Shown: positions 1 to 6,116, counted from the stretch's first letter. The stretch is DNA of 6,116 bases from Syntrophomonadaceae bacterium (GCA_003551865.1 PUNU01000036.1:1-6116), one strand, 5' to 3'. The notes: generated by a model from the letters alone, not told the origin. Translations and numbers: made by a program.

Positions 1-3
1 CTA

Positions 4-79
4 TGCCATAGGGGACGGTTCCATCGTTTTCCCTTCGGCCTTCGCTACGCTCAGGAACGCTCGAACCGTCCCCATGGCA
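4..79. repeat. Long inverted repeat, REP/MITE-like, downstream of the operon
   Basis: The left arm TGCCATAGGGGACGGTTC (4-21) pairs with GAACCGTCCCCATGGCA (63-79) over 17 bp with one unpaired base (A10). The enclosed 41-nt loop holds a further small palindrome. The GGGGACGGTTC/GAACCGTCCCC core resembles dispersed palindromes I recall from several Firmicutes genomes, some near IS200/REP-associated transposases; that recollection is not verified here. No T-run follows on the minus strand within the window, so it is not a standard intrinsic terminator, but it could still stabilise the operon's 3' end or stop polymerase. Confidence 0.65.
39..55. repeat. Nested imperfect palindrome in the loop of the terminal inverted repeat
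   Basis: On the minus strand CCTGAGCGTAGCGAAGG can fold with pairs CCT/AGG and GC/GC around a GTA loop, separated by a tandem G-A/A-G mismatch, a combination that can form sheared pairs in RNA. It resembles short dispersed repeats of the CCTGAGC...CGAAGG style seen in many bacterial genomes. It supports reading the whole 4-79 block as a composite mobile or repetitive element rather than a simple terminator. Confidence 0.45.
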
Positions 80-115
80 CAGCTTTTCACTCAACAAGGA
101 CAATAGGCTGAGTAG

Positions 116-1534
116 TTACATATTTTCTATATAACGGTTTAGCTCATCTTCAATTTTTTCATCCAGGGTCGGTCCCTGGTAATCCTGCAGGACTTCTTTG
201 CAGTATTCATGAGCCCTCTGGGCAGTGTCGGTCAACTCGCTCGTTCCGGCATAGCCCTGCCTGGCACTTACTATAGGTATGCGCATTTCTTTCATGTGTC
301 TAAAGGTATGTTCGTTGGAAATAAAGTTGCTGCCGCTGCCCACGTTTAAAATCGTATCAACAGCAAGGGTATCTTCGTTTACCGGAAAACGCCTGGCGTA
401 AGCCCCGACCATGCCGAGCATTTCATCATCAATAACAAACTTTTCATATGACATGGTCATATAGTTTTCAAGTAACCCGCCGGAATGCAGCATGAAGTTT
501 ATTCCGCTAAGCACAGATGTCATTAAAACCATCATCGATTCATACCCGCTTTGAGCATCAGGGATCAAAGCATCGGTCAGCGTACCGCCCCCCCGGGAGG
601 GCAGGCCGTAATACCTTGCCAGCTGGGCGATTACTGAAAACATCTTGACCGACTCCGGGCTGCCGATGGCCAAGTTGCCGCTTCTCAAATCGACTATACT
701 CGAAGCCGAGCCGAAAACCACCGGTGTGCCGGGATTTATCAACTGGGCAAGGACAATGCCGGAGAGGATTTCAGCACACTGTTGAACCAGTGACCCGGCC
801 AGGGTAACAGCCGAAGTGGTCCCGGTCATGGCCAGGGCGGAAATGAGAACAGGCTGGTTATTACGGGCATAAACCATCAGGGCTTCGAGCATCCGCGGAT
901 CAAACTGCAGCGGGCTGTTGGTATTAATCAGCGAAATCAAGGCCGGTTCTTCCCTGACTTTATCCACCCCGCCGAAGATTATTCCGGCCATCTCCAGGCA
1001 CTCCTGTGCTTTTTTGTCTCCCATAGCACTGCCCATCAGGCACTTATCGGTGTATTTTACAGCCGCCTCAAGCATTCTGGCATGGCGCAGTTGATCGGGG
1101 ACATCGTTCGGTTCGACCACCACACCCCCGACGACATCATAGTTATCGCTGTTTCCACACAGCTTGGTTAAAGCGACATAATCTTTATAATTTGCACTTC
1201 GCCTGGTATTCTGAACGTAATCCATCACATAAGGTGAGCCGTAACCGGGTGCGTACACAGTATTGCTGCCGCCTACCACTACATTGTTTTCCGGATTCCT
1301 GGCATGGAGGGTAAATTCGGCCGGGGCTTTGCCCAATTGCTCCATAACCAATTCAGGGGGGAAGAAAACTTTCTCACCCTCTACTTTTGCGCCTCCTTTT
1401 TGCAGAACATCCCTTGCTTGCTGGGAATGAAATTCGACTCCGTTTTTTTCCAGAACGGCCAGGCTGGAGCGGTGTATTTGCTCCAGTTCACCATCTTCCA
1501 GGTAATCCAGCGCCTTCAAATCGCGGCTAATCAT
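116..1534 (-). CDS. MttB-superfamily (non-pyrrolysine) corrinoid methyltransferase, paralogue 2
   Basis: The 472-aa protein is a second full-length MttB-superfamily MT1, clearly divergent from the one at 4504-5961. Family segments include APGYGSPYVMD (95-105), NTNSPLQFD (204-212), ALAMTGTTSAVTLAGS (233-248), PSRGGGTLTDALIPDAQSGYES (in 312-333), MLHSGGLLEN (348-357) and NEHTFRHM (407-414). There is no in-frame amber codon, so no pyrrolysine. It differs from paralogue 1 at the barrel-end segments (SRGGGTLTDA against GTCGCTDAKI, LHSGGLLENYMTMSYE against HDVGYIEHGNCASLE), which suggests another methyl donor, though the substrate is unknown. It is the last gene of the visible operon, 46 nt after the MT2 gene. 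The ATG at 1534 is supported by an AAGGAAGGG stretch just upstream, and the next in-frame region begins with a normal family N-terminus. An inverted repeat follows its stop codon after 36 nt. Confidence 0.9.
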   Translation of the reverse strand: MISRDLKALDYLEDGELEQIHRSSLAVLEKNGVEFHSQQARDVLQKGGAKVEGEKVFFPPELVMEQLGKAPAEFTLHARNPENNVVVGGSNTVYAPGYGSPYVMDYVQNTRRSANYKDYVALTKLCGNSDNYDVVGGVVVEPNDVPDQLRHARMLEAAVKYTDKCLMGSAMGDKKAQECLEMAGIIFGGVDKVREEPALISLINTNSPLQFDPRMLEALMVYARNNQPVLISALAMTGTTSAVTLAGSLVQQCAEILSGIVLAQLINPGTPVVFGSASSIVDLRSGNLAIGSPESVKMFSVIAQLARYYGLPSRGGGTLTDALIPDAQSGYESMMVLMTSVLSGINFMLHSGGLLENYMTMSYEKFVIDDEMLGMVGAYARRFPVNEDTLAVDTILNVGSGSNFISNEHTFRHMKEMRIPIVSARQGYAGTSELTDTAQRAHEYCKEVLQDYQGPTLDEKIEDELNRYIENM

Positions 1535-1542
1535 TTTTTACA

Positions 1543-1551
1543 CCCTTCCTT
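1543..1551 (-). promoter_or_regulatory. Ribosome binding site of MttB paralogue 2
   Basis: The minus strand reads AAGGAAGGG, ending 8 nt before the ATG at 1534. It is weaker than the GGAGG-type sites of the upstream genes but correctly placed. Confidence 0.55.
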
Positions 1552-1580
1552 GATAAGAGCCTTAAAGATCTAATATTACA

Positions 1581-2381
1581 CTAAACCAGTTTCCCTGCCC
1601 GCGCCGCTTTCAAGTAATTCATGGCATAGTTGTCAAGGTTTAATATAACCTCAGCAGCCTTAACCAGGCTCATCAGCTTCGTATCCAGAGGATCGGCAAT
1701 GGCCGAATCCATGCCCTGGCCCATGGCCAAAACGATAAAGGCCTGATTCATCAGGTGGCGGTTGGGCAGGCCGAAAGATATATTGCTCAAACCGCAGGTG
1801 ATATGGGCACCGGAATTAAGTTTGGCAATCCTTTCGATTGCTTCCAGGGCCTGCGGACCGTACTCACCGTTGACACTGACCGGGTTGATCAGCGGATCAA
1901 TGTAGACATTGCTTAGATCAATACCGTCTCCATCGAGGTCGCTCAACACCTTTTCGGCCACTTCCACCCGATCATCGGCATTCTCGGGCATACCTTTATC
2001 ACTCATGCACAGGGCCACCACCTGTGCCCCTGTATCTTTCAAGAGTGGGATAACCTTTTCGTAGCGCTCTTTTTCGGCGCTAATCGAATTGATCATCGGC
2101 ACTCCTTCATGCACCTTCATCGCTTCTTCCAGGGCAGTGGGATTGGGGCTGTCAAGTGCCAAGGGCTTATTAACCACTTCCTGCACGATCTTAACCAGCC
2201 AGACCAGGTACTTGACCTCATCATGAACATAAGCCCCGGAATTGACATCGATATAATCAGCTCCTGCTTCATCCTGCTTTTTTGCTAAATCCTGGATATA
2301 GTCGACATTTTGCTCATCAATCGCCTTTTTAATTGCCTTGCGGGTTGAGTTTATCAATTCGCCTATAATAACCATTTCCAT
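1581..2381 (-). CDS. Methyltetrahydrofolate:corrinoid methyltransferase (MT2, MtgA/AcsE type)
   Basis: The 266-aa protein is a single pterin-binding (DHPS-like) TIM barrel of the length usual for AcsE and MtgA. It should exchange a methyl group between the corrinoid protein and tetrahydrofolate; in this operon the likely direction is methyl-Co(III) to THF. The N-terminus IGELINSTRK (6-15) is the strand-1 pterin motif. Family-defining acidic and amide residues appear as D77 in ALDSPNP (75-81), N98 in MINSIS, D162 in YIDPLI and N200 in GLSNISFG, matching in order and spacing the folate-contacting residues known in AcsE. It lies between the HyuA-like gene and the second MttB gene. It is the only one of the five genes that ends in TAG; the other four end in TAA. 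A second ATG two codons downstream (2375) is a possible alternative start. Initiation appears to depend on an unusual distant Shine-Dalgarno site. The exact corrinoid partner is inferred from the neighbourhood. Confidence 0.92.
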   Translation of the reverse strand: MEMVIIGELINSTRKAIKKAIDEQNVDYIQDLAKKQDEAGADYIDVNSGAYVHDEVKYLVWLVKIVQEVVNKPLALDSPNPTALEEAMKVHEGVPMINSISAEKERYEKVIPLLKDTGAQVVALCMSDKGMPENADDRVEVAEKVLSDLDGDGIDLSNVYIDPLINPVSVNGEYGPQALEAIERIAKLNSGAHITCGLSNISFGLPNRHLMNQAFIVLAMGQGMDSAIADPLDTKLMSLVKAAEVILNLDNYAMNYLKAARAGKLV

Positions 2382-2384
2382 CCT

Positions 2385-2407
2385 TGCCGGTTTCAGTTAA
2401 ACCGGCA
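2385..2407 (-). promoter_or_regulatory. 9-bp perfect hairpin between Shine-Dalgarno and start codon of the MT2 gene
   Basis: The two arms TGCCGGTTT and AAACCGGCA are perfectly complementary, with a 5-nt loop (AACTG in the transcript). Five nt separate the hairpin from the SD and three nt separate it from the ATG. It is not followed by a U-run, so it is not an intrinsic terminator. Its position suggests a structure-bridged, possibly regulated, ribosome binding site. The structure is seen in the sequence; the function is inferred. Confidence 0.6.
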
Positions 2408-2412
2408 GCCAA

Positions 2413-2420
2413 ACCTCCTT
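2413..2420 (-). promoter_or_regulatory. Perfect but distant Shine-Dalgarno (AAGGAGGT) for the MT2 gene
   Basis: The minus strand reads AAGGAGGT, fully complementary to the 16S anti-SD core, but it ends 31 nt before the ATG at 2381, far beyond normal spacing. No in-frame ATG, GTG or TTG lies between it and that ATG, and a TAA interrupts the frame in the interval. The intervening hairpin at 2385-2407 would reduce the effective spacing to 8 nt if folded. Confidence 0.7.
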
Positions 2421-2449
2421 ATATTTAGAATTATGGGGCACTGCGTTAT

Positions 2450-4468
2450 TTATCCGCTCCACGGTCTGCCGACAGCAGTTGCCTCGATAACACTTTCCAA
2501 AAAAAGTTTTGTCTCCATTCTTTCAGTATCCTCGCCTGCAGCGGTAAGGTTGCTGTAACGGTCCTGCCGTTCAACCACGGTCTCAATGTCTACAGCGCCC
2601 GCATCTACCGCCTGCGCATATACATAGTCCTTTCCTTCTTTGCAGGCATATTCTATCGCTTCATCAAAGATCATAAAAAATTCTCTCCGGTGGGGGGCAT
2701 GGACAAGGTAACCTCCCCCTTCTCCCGGCCTGACCAAAATAGTCACTCGTTCCACCGCTTCACCGCTCACTGTTCCCACTGCGTTTGCCACATCGGCATT
2801 TTCTGGAAGGTACAGGTTGGCATTTAAATTTTCGGCCAGTCTGGGAAAGTATGCCTCGACAGGAGCGCCGACCGCCACCAGCGGGTGTTTGAGGCTTAGC
2901 GAAAAATCAGCCTGCTCGCTCTCACCGTTTTCTTTTAGGCCCAGTATTTTTTGCATCAGGTACTTGCTGCCCCTTTCTTCGGCGAAAGAAAAGTCAGCAC
3001 CCTCTTCAATGAGCAGGCGATCTACAGTAAGTAGGGCCAACTTAAAGATAATGTCTTCCAAAACAGCATCAATAAATTCGTCGTTATCTTTGCGGCAGCG
3101 CTTGGCCAGCATCATAGTGCCCAGTTCCGCAGCCCGCCGATCCCAAAGATCAAGGTGTCCGTTAACATGCAGGACATCGGTCGGCGTAAGCGAAGCGCGG
3201 TGCACGGATGCTACGTTGACCAGCCTCTGCCAGGGCAAAAGGTCGATCTCTTTTTTCAGCTTTTTGCTGATATAGTGCAGTGTATGGGGTTTCTCCCTGA
3301 TCAGCTCAATTATCTGTTGTTCTGTTTCAGTCAGCTTGACATAAAATGGATCCCTGATAAAGGCCAGGATTATAGTGGGCTGGGTATCCATCGCGGCATA
3401 ATCTGCCGGCCTGATCTCTTCCAACTCATCTGCAAGATAGGGGTACTGCGAGGCTATCCAGGACAGTGGAAAGACTCTCTGAGGCCCTATCGACAAAACC
3501 GCATTCTTGGAAACCTGGATCAAGCTGTCGCCGCCCAGACCTATCGTAGTTATTTTAGCCGCTTTTACCCTGGTCAACCATCCTCCCACCTCGGCCCCTT
3601 CCATATTGATCGAAGGTCGCCCGTCCTTAAGAACGGCAACGTCGGTGGTGGTCCCGCCCATGTCGACGACAATTCCTTCTTCCACACCCGTGAGGGTGAG
3701 TGCACCGATTATACTGGCCGCCGGTCCGGAGAGGATCGTTTCAATCGGCTTTTCCCTGGCCTTGGCTTCGCTGATCAAACTGCCGTCTCCCCGGACAACC
3801 ATCAGAGGAGCTTCGATGCCAAATCTTTCCATGCCAACTTTGGCAGAATCCATCAGATCGGTAATTAAGGGCATCAGGCGGGCGTTAAGCACGGCGGTTA
3901 CAGTCCGCTCATGCATGCCGAGATCGGTGCTGAGCTGATGGGCGGCTACTACGGGGTAACCGGTAAGCTTGTGGATCAGCTCGGTTACCTGCATTTCCTG
4001 GATCGGATTGCGGACGCTCAGGTAACCTGATACGGCAAAAGCGTCAACCTTGTCTTTCATATCCAGGATCGCTTTTTCGGCCGCTTCCAGGTCAACTTCC
4101 TCTTTAATGCGGCCTTTTATGTTGCAGCCGCCGGATACAACGGCATAATGGGAAGTAGGCAGGCCCGCCCTGGTCTCAAAACCGATCTGGATCAGGCCTA
4201 CCTCAGCTCCCTGTCCTTCTACTATCGCATTGGTGGCAAGAGTCGTCGAAAGCGAAACCATTTTTATCTGCCCTATGTCTACCTGATCGCCGTTTTTTTC
4301 TTTGAAGGCGGAGATCAGACGGTCAAGGCAGTTGTTTACGGCCAGGGTCAGATTATGCCTTGTTGTTTCCACTTTAGCTTTAGCTTCTACTGTTTTTCTT
4401 TCCTGGTCAAAGATTACCCCGTCGGTAAACGTGCCGCCGGTATCAATCCCAAGTGCAAGGTTAGCCAT
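2450..4468 (-). CDS. HyuA-like ASKHA ATPase (hydantoinase/oxoprolinase family), role in methyl transfer unknown
   Basis: The 672-aa protein starts with the phosphate-1 loop GIDTGGTFTD (7-16). It then shows LSTTLATNAI (73-82), RGDGSL (226-231), SGPAAS (247-252), the phosphate-2 loop VDMGGTTTDVAVL (268-280) and GLGGDS (310-315), the order seen in Hydant_A_N plus Hydantoinase_A proteins. ANAVGTVSGE (561-570) looks like a late adenosine-binding segment. Between about 340 and 480 the sequence departs from classic hydantoinase A. Residues 377-420 read like a small winged-helix domain (LTETEQQIIELIREKPHTL and on), followed by LTPTDVLHVNGHLDLWDRRA. No HyuB subunit is adjacent, so a 5-oxoprolinase or hydantoinase reaction is doubtful. 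Only four cysteines (47, 115, 458, 609) are present, so it lacks the Fe-S ligands of RamA/RACo reductive activators. Its place inside a corrinoid methyltransferase operon suggests an ATP-dependent accessory role, which is inference. GGAGG lies 7 nt before the ATG. Confidence 0.85.
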   Translation of the reverse strand: MANLALGIDTGGTFTDGVIFDQERKTVEAKAKVETTRHNLTLAVNNCLDRLISAFKEKNGDQVDIGQIKMVSLSTTLATNAIVEGQGAEVGLIQIGFETRAGLPTSHYAVVSGGCNIKGRIKEEVDLEAAEKAILDMKDKVDAFAVSGYLSVRNPIQEMQVTELIHKLTGYPVVAAHQLSTDLGMHERTVTAVLNARLMPLITDLMDSAKVGMERFGIEAPLMVVRGDGSLISEAKAREKPIETILSGPAASIIGALTLTGVEEGIVVDMGGTTTDVAVLKDGRPSINMEGAEVGGWLTRVKAAKITTIGLGGDSLIQVSKNAVLSIGPQRVFPLSWIASQYPYLADELEEIRPADYAAMDTQPTIILAFIRDPFYVKLTETEQQIIELIREKPHTLHYISKKLKKEIDLLPWQRLVNVASVHRASLTPTDVLHVNGHLDLWDRRAAELGTMMLAKRCRKDNDEFIDAVLEDIIFKLALLTVDRLLIEEGADFSFAEERGSKYLMQKILGLKENGESEQADFSLSLKHPLVAVGAPVEAYFPRLAENLNANLYLPENADVANAVGTVSGEAVERVTILVRPGEGGGYLVHAPHRREFFMIFDEAIEYACKEGKDYVYAQAVDAGAVDIETVVERQDRYSNLTAAGEDTERMETKLFLESVIEATAVGRPWSG

Positions 4469-4475
4469 TACGTAT

Positions 4476-4480
4476 CCTCC
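4476..4480 (-). promoter_or_regulatory. Ribosome binding site of the HyuA-like gene
   Basis: GGAGG on the minus strand lies 7 nt before the ATG at 4468, within the 35-nt gap after the first MttB gene. It supports independent strong initiation of this gene inside the operon and fixes the start directly before the MANLALGIDTGGTFTD N-terminus. Confidence 0.75.
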
Positions 4481-4503
4481 ACCAATTGAAAATAGAAGAT
4501 CTT

Positions 4504-5961
4504 TTAGCGGTTCAGTTTTGATTCTGCATCAGAGATAATATCCTTGATTTTTTGCTGAACATCTTTTGGCAGAGGCTCAGGTTCATAGTTTTCAAGGATG
4601 TCAATTACCTTCTCGTTGGCTTTATCAAAGAGAGTTTTCTTACCTCCCTCTTCCCACTTCTCATAGACCTGCCTTTCGAAAAACCGCGGGTACCAGGTTT
4701 CGGTTTTGAAATGCTGCAGGGTATGTTCTTCAGCAAGGAAATGTCCGCCGGGCCCGACCTTGTCAATAAGGTCAAGGGCCAGGGTTTCCTCGTTGACATC
4801 GATGCCGTTGACGATTTTGCGGGACATGCCGATCAGGTCGTCACAAATGGTCAGGTATTCCAGTGACGCACAGTTGCCGTGCTCAATATAGCCAACGTCG
4901 TGGTTCAAATTGGCCCCGGACTGGGCGGTCATCAGGATCGAGATCGCTCCTTCAATCAGGGCCTGTTCATCGACAATTTTGGCATCGGTACAGCCGCAGG
5001 TACCGAACATCGGCAGATCAAGAAAATCGGAAATATCCCCGAGTGCTGCCATCATCAAGTCAAATTCGGGCGCACCGTAGGAAAAGATCGTGGTCTGCAT
5101 GTCCATTACCGTAAAGACACCGCCCATGATAAAGGGACTGCCTTCAGAAGTAACCTGGTTCAAGACCAGTCCGCTCAAGCTTTCGGCAAGCCCGGTAGCC
5201 ATTGCGCCTGCCAGGGTAGCCGGGACGGTTCCGCCGGCCATGATGCACGGTGTATAAACCACAGGTAAACCCTTTTTCGCCGCCAGCATCAATTTACGGG
5301 CCGAATCGTTGGGGTGCTGAAGCGGTGATATCGGCTCGGCATAAAGGGTCAGGAAGGGGTTTCTTCTCAGCTCCTCTTCCGAACCGGCAATGTGTTCGCA
5401 CATTTTAATGATATCAGAATAGCCGGGCTCATCAATGGCCGTAATTACAATCGGTTTCGAAGTATTTAAGACCATGGATTCGAACTGGTAGCGATCATAA
5501 ACCAGCTGGTGTACATCCTGGACAATACCCAGCGACATAATAAAATCTATATTGGGCAGAGCATCCATTACCTTGGTGGCCATACTAACAGTTTTTCTAC
5601 TGGTGCGAATACGTTCCTGGGTGTAGGGGTCAATAAAGTTCGGGGTGTCGGAACCGGGCCCGAAATAAGCATTACCGCCTTCCATCTCCATCACCCGCGC
5701 ACCGGTCCTGCTGTTGCTCAAGGAAACTTTACGCGGCACGCTGTTCAATGCCTGCTCTACCAGCCTGAAAGGAATGCGCACCCTTTTACCGTCAACATAG
5801 CATCCGGCTTTTTTCATTCTATCCAGAGCTTCGTCATCTAAATATGTAACCCCGGTTCTTTCCATAATTTCCATAGCCGCACCGATCAGGCGGCGGCATT
5901 GATCCTCGGTAAGGACCTGTAGGAAATTGCCTTCTTGAACCTGGTAATTACCTTTTATCAT
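4504..5961 (-). CDS. MttB-superfamily (non-pyrrolysine) corrinoid methyltransferase, paralogue 1
   Basis: The 485-aa product is the normal full length for the trimethylamine methyltransferase (MttB) superfamily, a TIM-barrel cytoplasmic MT1 that moves a methyl group from an amine to Co(I) corrinoid. Visible family segments are GPGSDTPNFID (101-111), EPISPLQHP (209-217), GGTVPATLAGAMATGLAE (243-260), GTCGCTDAKIVDEQALIEG (320-338), HDVGYIEHGNCASLE (354-368) and EEHTLQHF (411-418). There is no in-frame TAG, so it is not the pyrrolysine-dependent trimethylamine enzyme. It is more like the MtgB/MtpB type acting on quaternary amines such as betaines, though the substrate is inferred only. The ATG at 5961 is preferred over an in-frame GTG at 5982 because AAGGAG sits 8 nt before the ATG while the GTG has no ribosome site. 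It lies directly after the corrinoid protein gene, the usual MT1/corrinoid pairing. It is rich in cysteine near the barrel end (C322, C324, C364, C373). Confidence 0.9.
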   Translation of the reverse strand: MIKGNYQVQEGNFLQVLTEDQCRRLIGAAMEIMERTGVTYLDDEALDRMKKAGCYVDGKRVRIPFRLVEQALNSVPRKVSLSNSRTGARVMEMEGGNAYFGPGSDTPNFIDPYTQERIRTSRKTVSMATKVMDALPNIDFIMSLGIVQDVHQLVYDRYQFESMVLNTSKPIVITAIDEPGYSDIIKMCEHIAGSEEELRRNPFLTLYAEPISPLQHPNDSARKLMLAAKKGLPVVYTPCIMAGGTVPATLAGAMATGLAESLSGLVLNQVTSEGSPFIMGGVFTVMDMQTTIFSYGAPEFDLMMAALGDISDFLDLPMFGTCGCTDAKIVDEQALIEGAISILMTAQSGANLNHDVGYIEHGNCASLEYLTICDDLIGMSRKIVNGIDVNEETLALDLIDKVGPGGHFLAEEHTLQHFKTETWYPRFFERQVYEKWEEGGKKTLFDKANEKVIDILENYEPEPLPKDVQQKIKDIISDAESKLNR

Positions 5962-5969
5962 CTCAAACT

Positions 5970-5975
5970 CTCCTT
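5970..5975 (-). promoter_or_regulatory. Ribosome binding site that decides the start of MttB paralogue 1
   Basis: On the minus strand AAGGAG ends 8 nt before the ATG at 5961. The site lies inside the short extension that an upstream GTG start (5982) would add. No Shine-Dalgarno-like sequence precedes that GTG, so the ATG is the likely start. Confidence 0.8.
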
Positions 5976-6003
5976 TCTCCACTTGGTGTACTGTCGGTTA
6001 AGC

Positions 6004-6116
6004 TTAGCCGGCCAGCTTCAGGGCCAGGTCCTTGGCCGAGGCCGCATCGGGGGCCCAGCCGTCGGCGCCGATTTCATCGGCAAAGTCCTGGGTAACAGGC
6101 GCCCCGCCGACCATGA
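6004..6116 (-). CDS. Corrinoid (cobalamin-binding) methyltransferase protein, C-terminal fragment
   Basis: This is the last 36 full codons of a gene that continues beyond the right edge of the window; it ends with TAA. The visible peptide starts MVGGAPVTQDFADEIGADGW and continues through APDAASAKDLALKLAG. It matches the conserved C-terminal end of MtaC/MttC/MtgC-type corrinoid proteins: the VGGAPVT segment and the GADG-(Y)-APDA segment belong to the B12-binding Rossmann domain that cradles the lower face and nucleotide tail of cobalamin. The DxHxxG histidine that ligates cobalt would be further upstream and is not visible. The usual aromatic in GADGYAPDA is Trp here instead of Tyr. It sits 42 nt upstream of an MttB-family gene and is the expected methyl carrier between MT1 and MT2. 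Family assignment is firm. Substrate specificity cannot be judged from this fragment. Confidence 0.9.
   Translation of the reverse strand, partial: MVGGAPVTQDFADEIGADGWAPDAASAKDLALKLAG

Noticed and set aside
2385..2407. Intrinsic terminator between the HyuA-like gene and the MT2 gene
   Set aside because: The hairpin is followed by AGGATGG rather than a U-run and lies downstream of the SD of the next gene, so it would be in the translated gene's leader.
3155..3868. A 237-codon open frame on the plus strand, plus other plus-strand open frames across the window
   Set aside because: They lie antisense to well-supported family genes, show no recognisable protein motifs, and vary with the codon use of the real minus-strand genes.
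2450..4468. RamA/RACo-type reductive activator with an iron-sulfur domain
   Set aside because: The protein has no CxxC clusters and no ferredoxin-like N-terminus; its four cysteines are scattered. An activator role stays only as a hypothesis.
5222..5232. A second copy of GGGACGGTTCC, matching the left arm of the terminal inverted repeat
   Set aside because: It is inside the conserved coding segment GGTVPATLAG of MttB paralogue 1 and has no inverted partner nearby, so the 11-bp match is best read as chance.
116..5961. Pyrrolysine-containing trimethylamine methyltransferase
   Set aside because: Both MttB-family genes are open from start to stop with no in-frame TAG, and their lengths equal the full family length.
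5962..5982. GTG start giving a seven-residue longer MttB paralogue 1
   Set aside because: The extension overlaps the AAGGAG ribosome site of the ATG at 5961, and the GTG has no ribosome site of its own.

Overview
This window is almost entirely coding on the minus strand. It looks like the 3' part of one operon for corrinoid-dependent methyl transfer. In transcription order (right to left) it holds: the C-terminal end of a cobalamin-binding corrinoid protein (cut by the window edge at 6116), an MttB-superfamily methyltransferase of 485 aa, an ASKHA-fold hydantoinase/oxoprolinase A-like protein of 672 aa, a methyltetrahydrofolate:corrinoid methyltransferase of 266 aa, and a second, divergent MttB-superfamily methyltransferase of 472 aa. 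Gaps between genes are 35 to 68 nt. No promoter or clear terminator lies between them, so co-transcription is likely.

The inferred chemistry follows the three-component demethylation scheme known from MtgB/MtpB-type systems. An MttB-family MT1 moves a methyl group from a methylated amine (probably a quaternary amine) to Co(I) of the corrinoid protein. The pterin-binding MT2 then passes it to tetrahydrofolate, and methyl-THF enters C1 metabolism such as the Wood-Ljungdahl pathway. Neither MttB homologue has an in-frame amber codon, so both belong to the non-pyrrolysine branch, whose substrates cannot be read from sequence alone. The HyuA-like protein has both ATP-binding phosphate motifs but no HyuB partner in view and no iron-sulfur cysteine motif. 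Its role here is unresolved; an ATP-dependent accessory or activation role is a hypothesis.

Strong AAGGAG-type Shine-Dalgarno sites, moderate GC content and this gene set suggest an anaerobic Gram-positive bacterium of the Clostridia type (for example an acetogen, or a Peptococcaceae-like syntroph or sulfate reducer). That is an inference from style and gene content, not a taxonomic identification.

Two non-coding signals stand out. Upstream of the MT2 gene a perfect AAGGAGGT lies 31 nt from the ATG, and the gap is filled by a perfect 9-bp hairpin whose folding would leave exactly 8 nt of spacing. This looks like a split, structure-bridged ribosome binding site. At the far left, after the last gene, lies a 17-bp inverted repeat with a second small palindrome nested in its loop, resembling a dispersed REP-like element.
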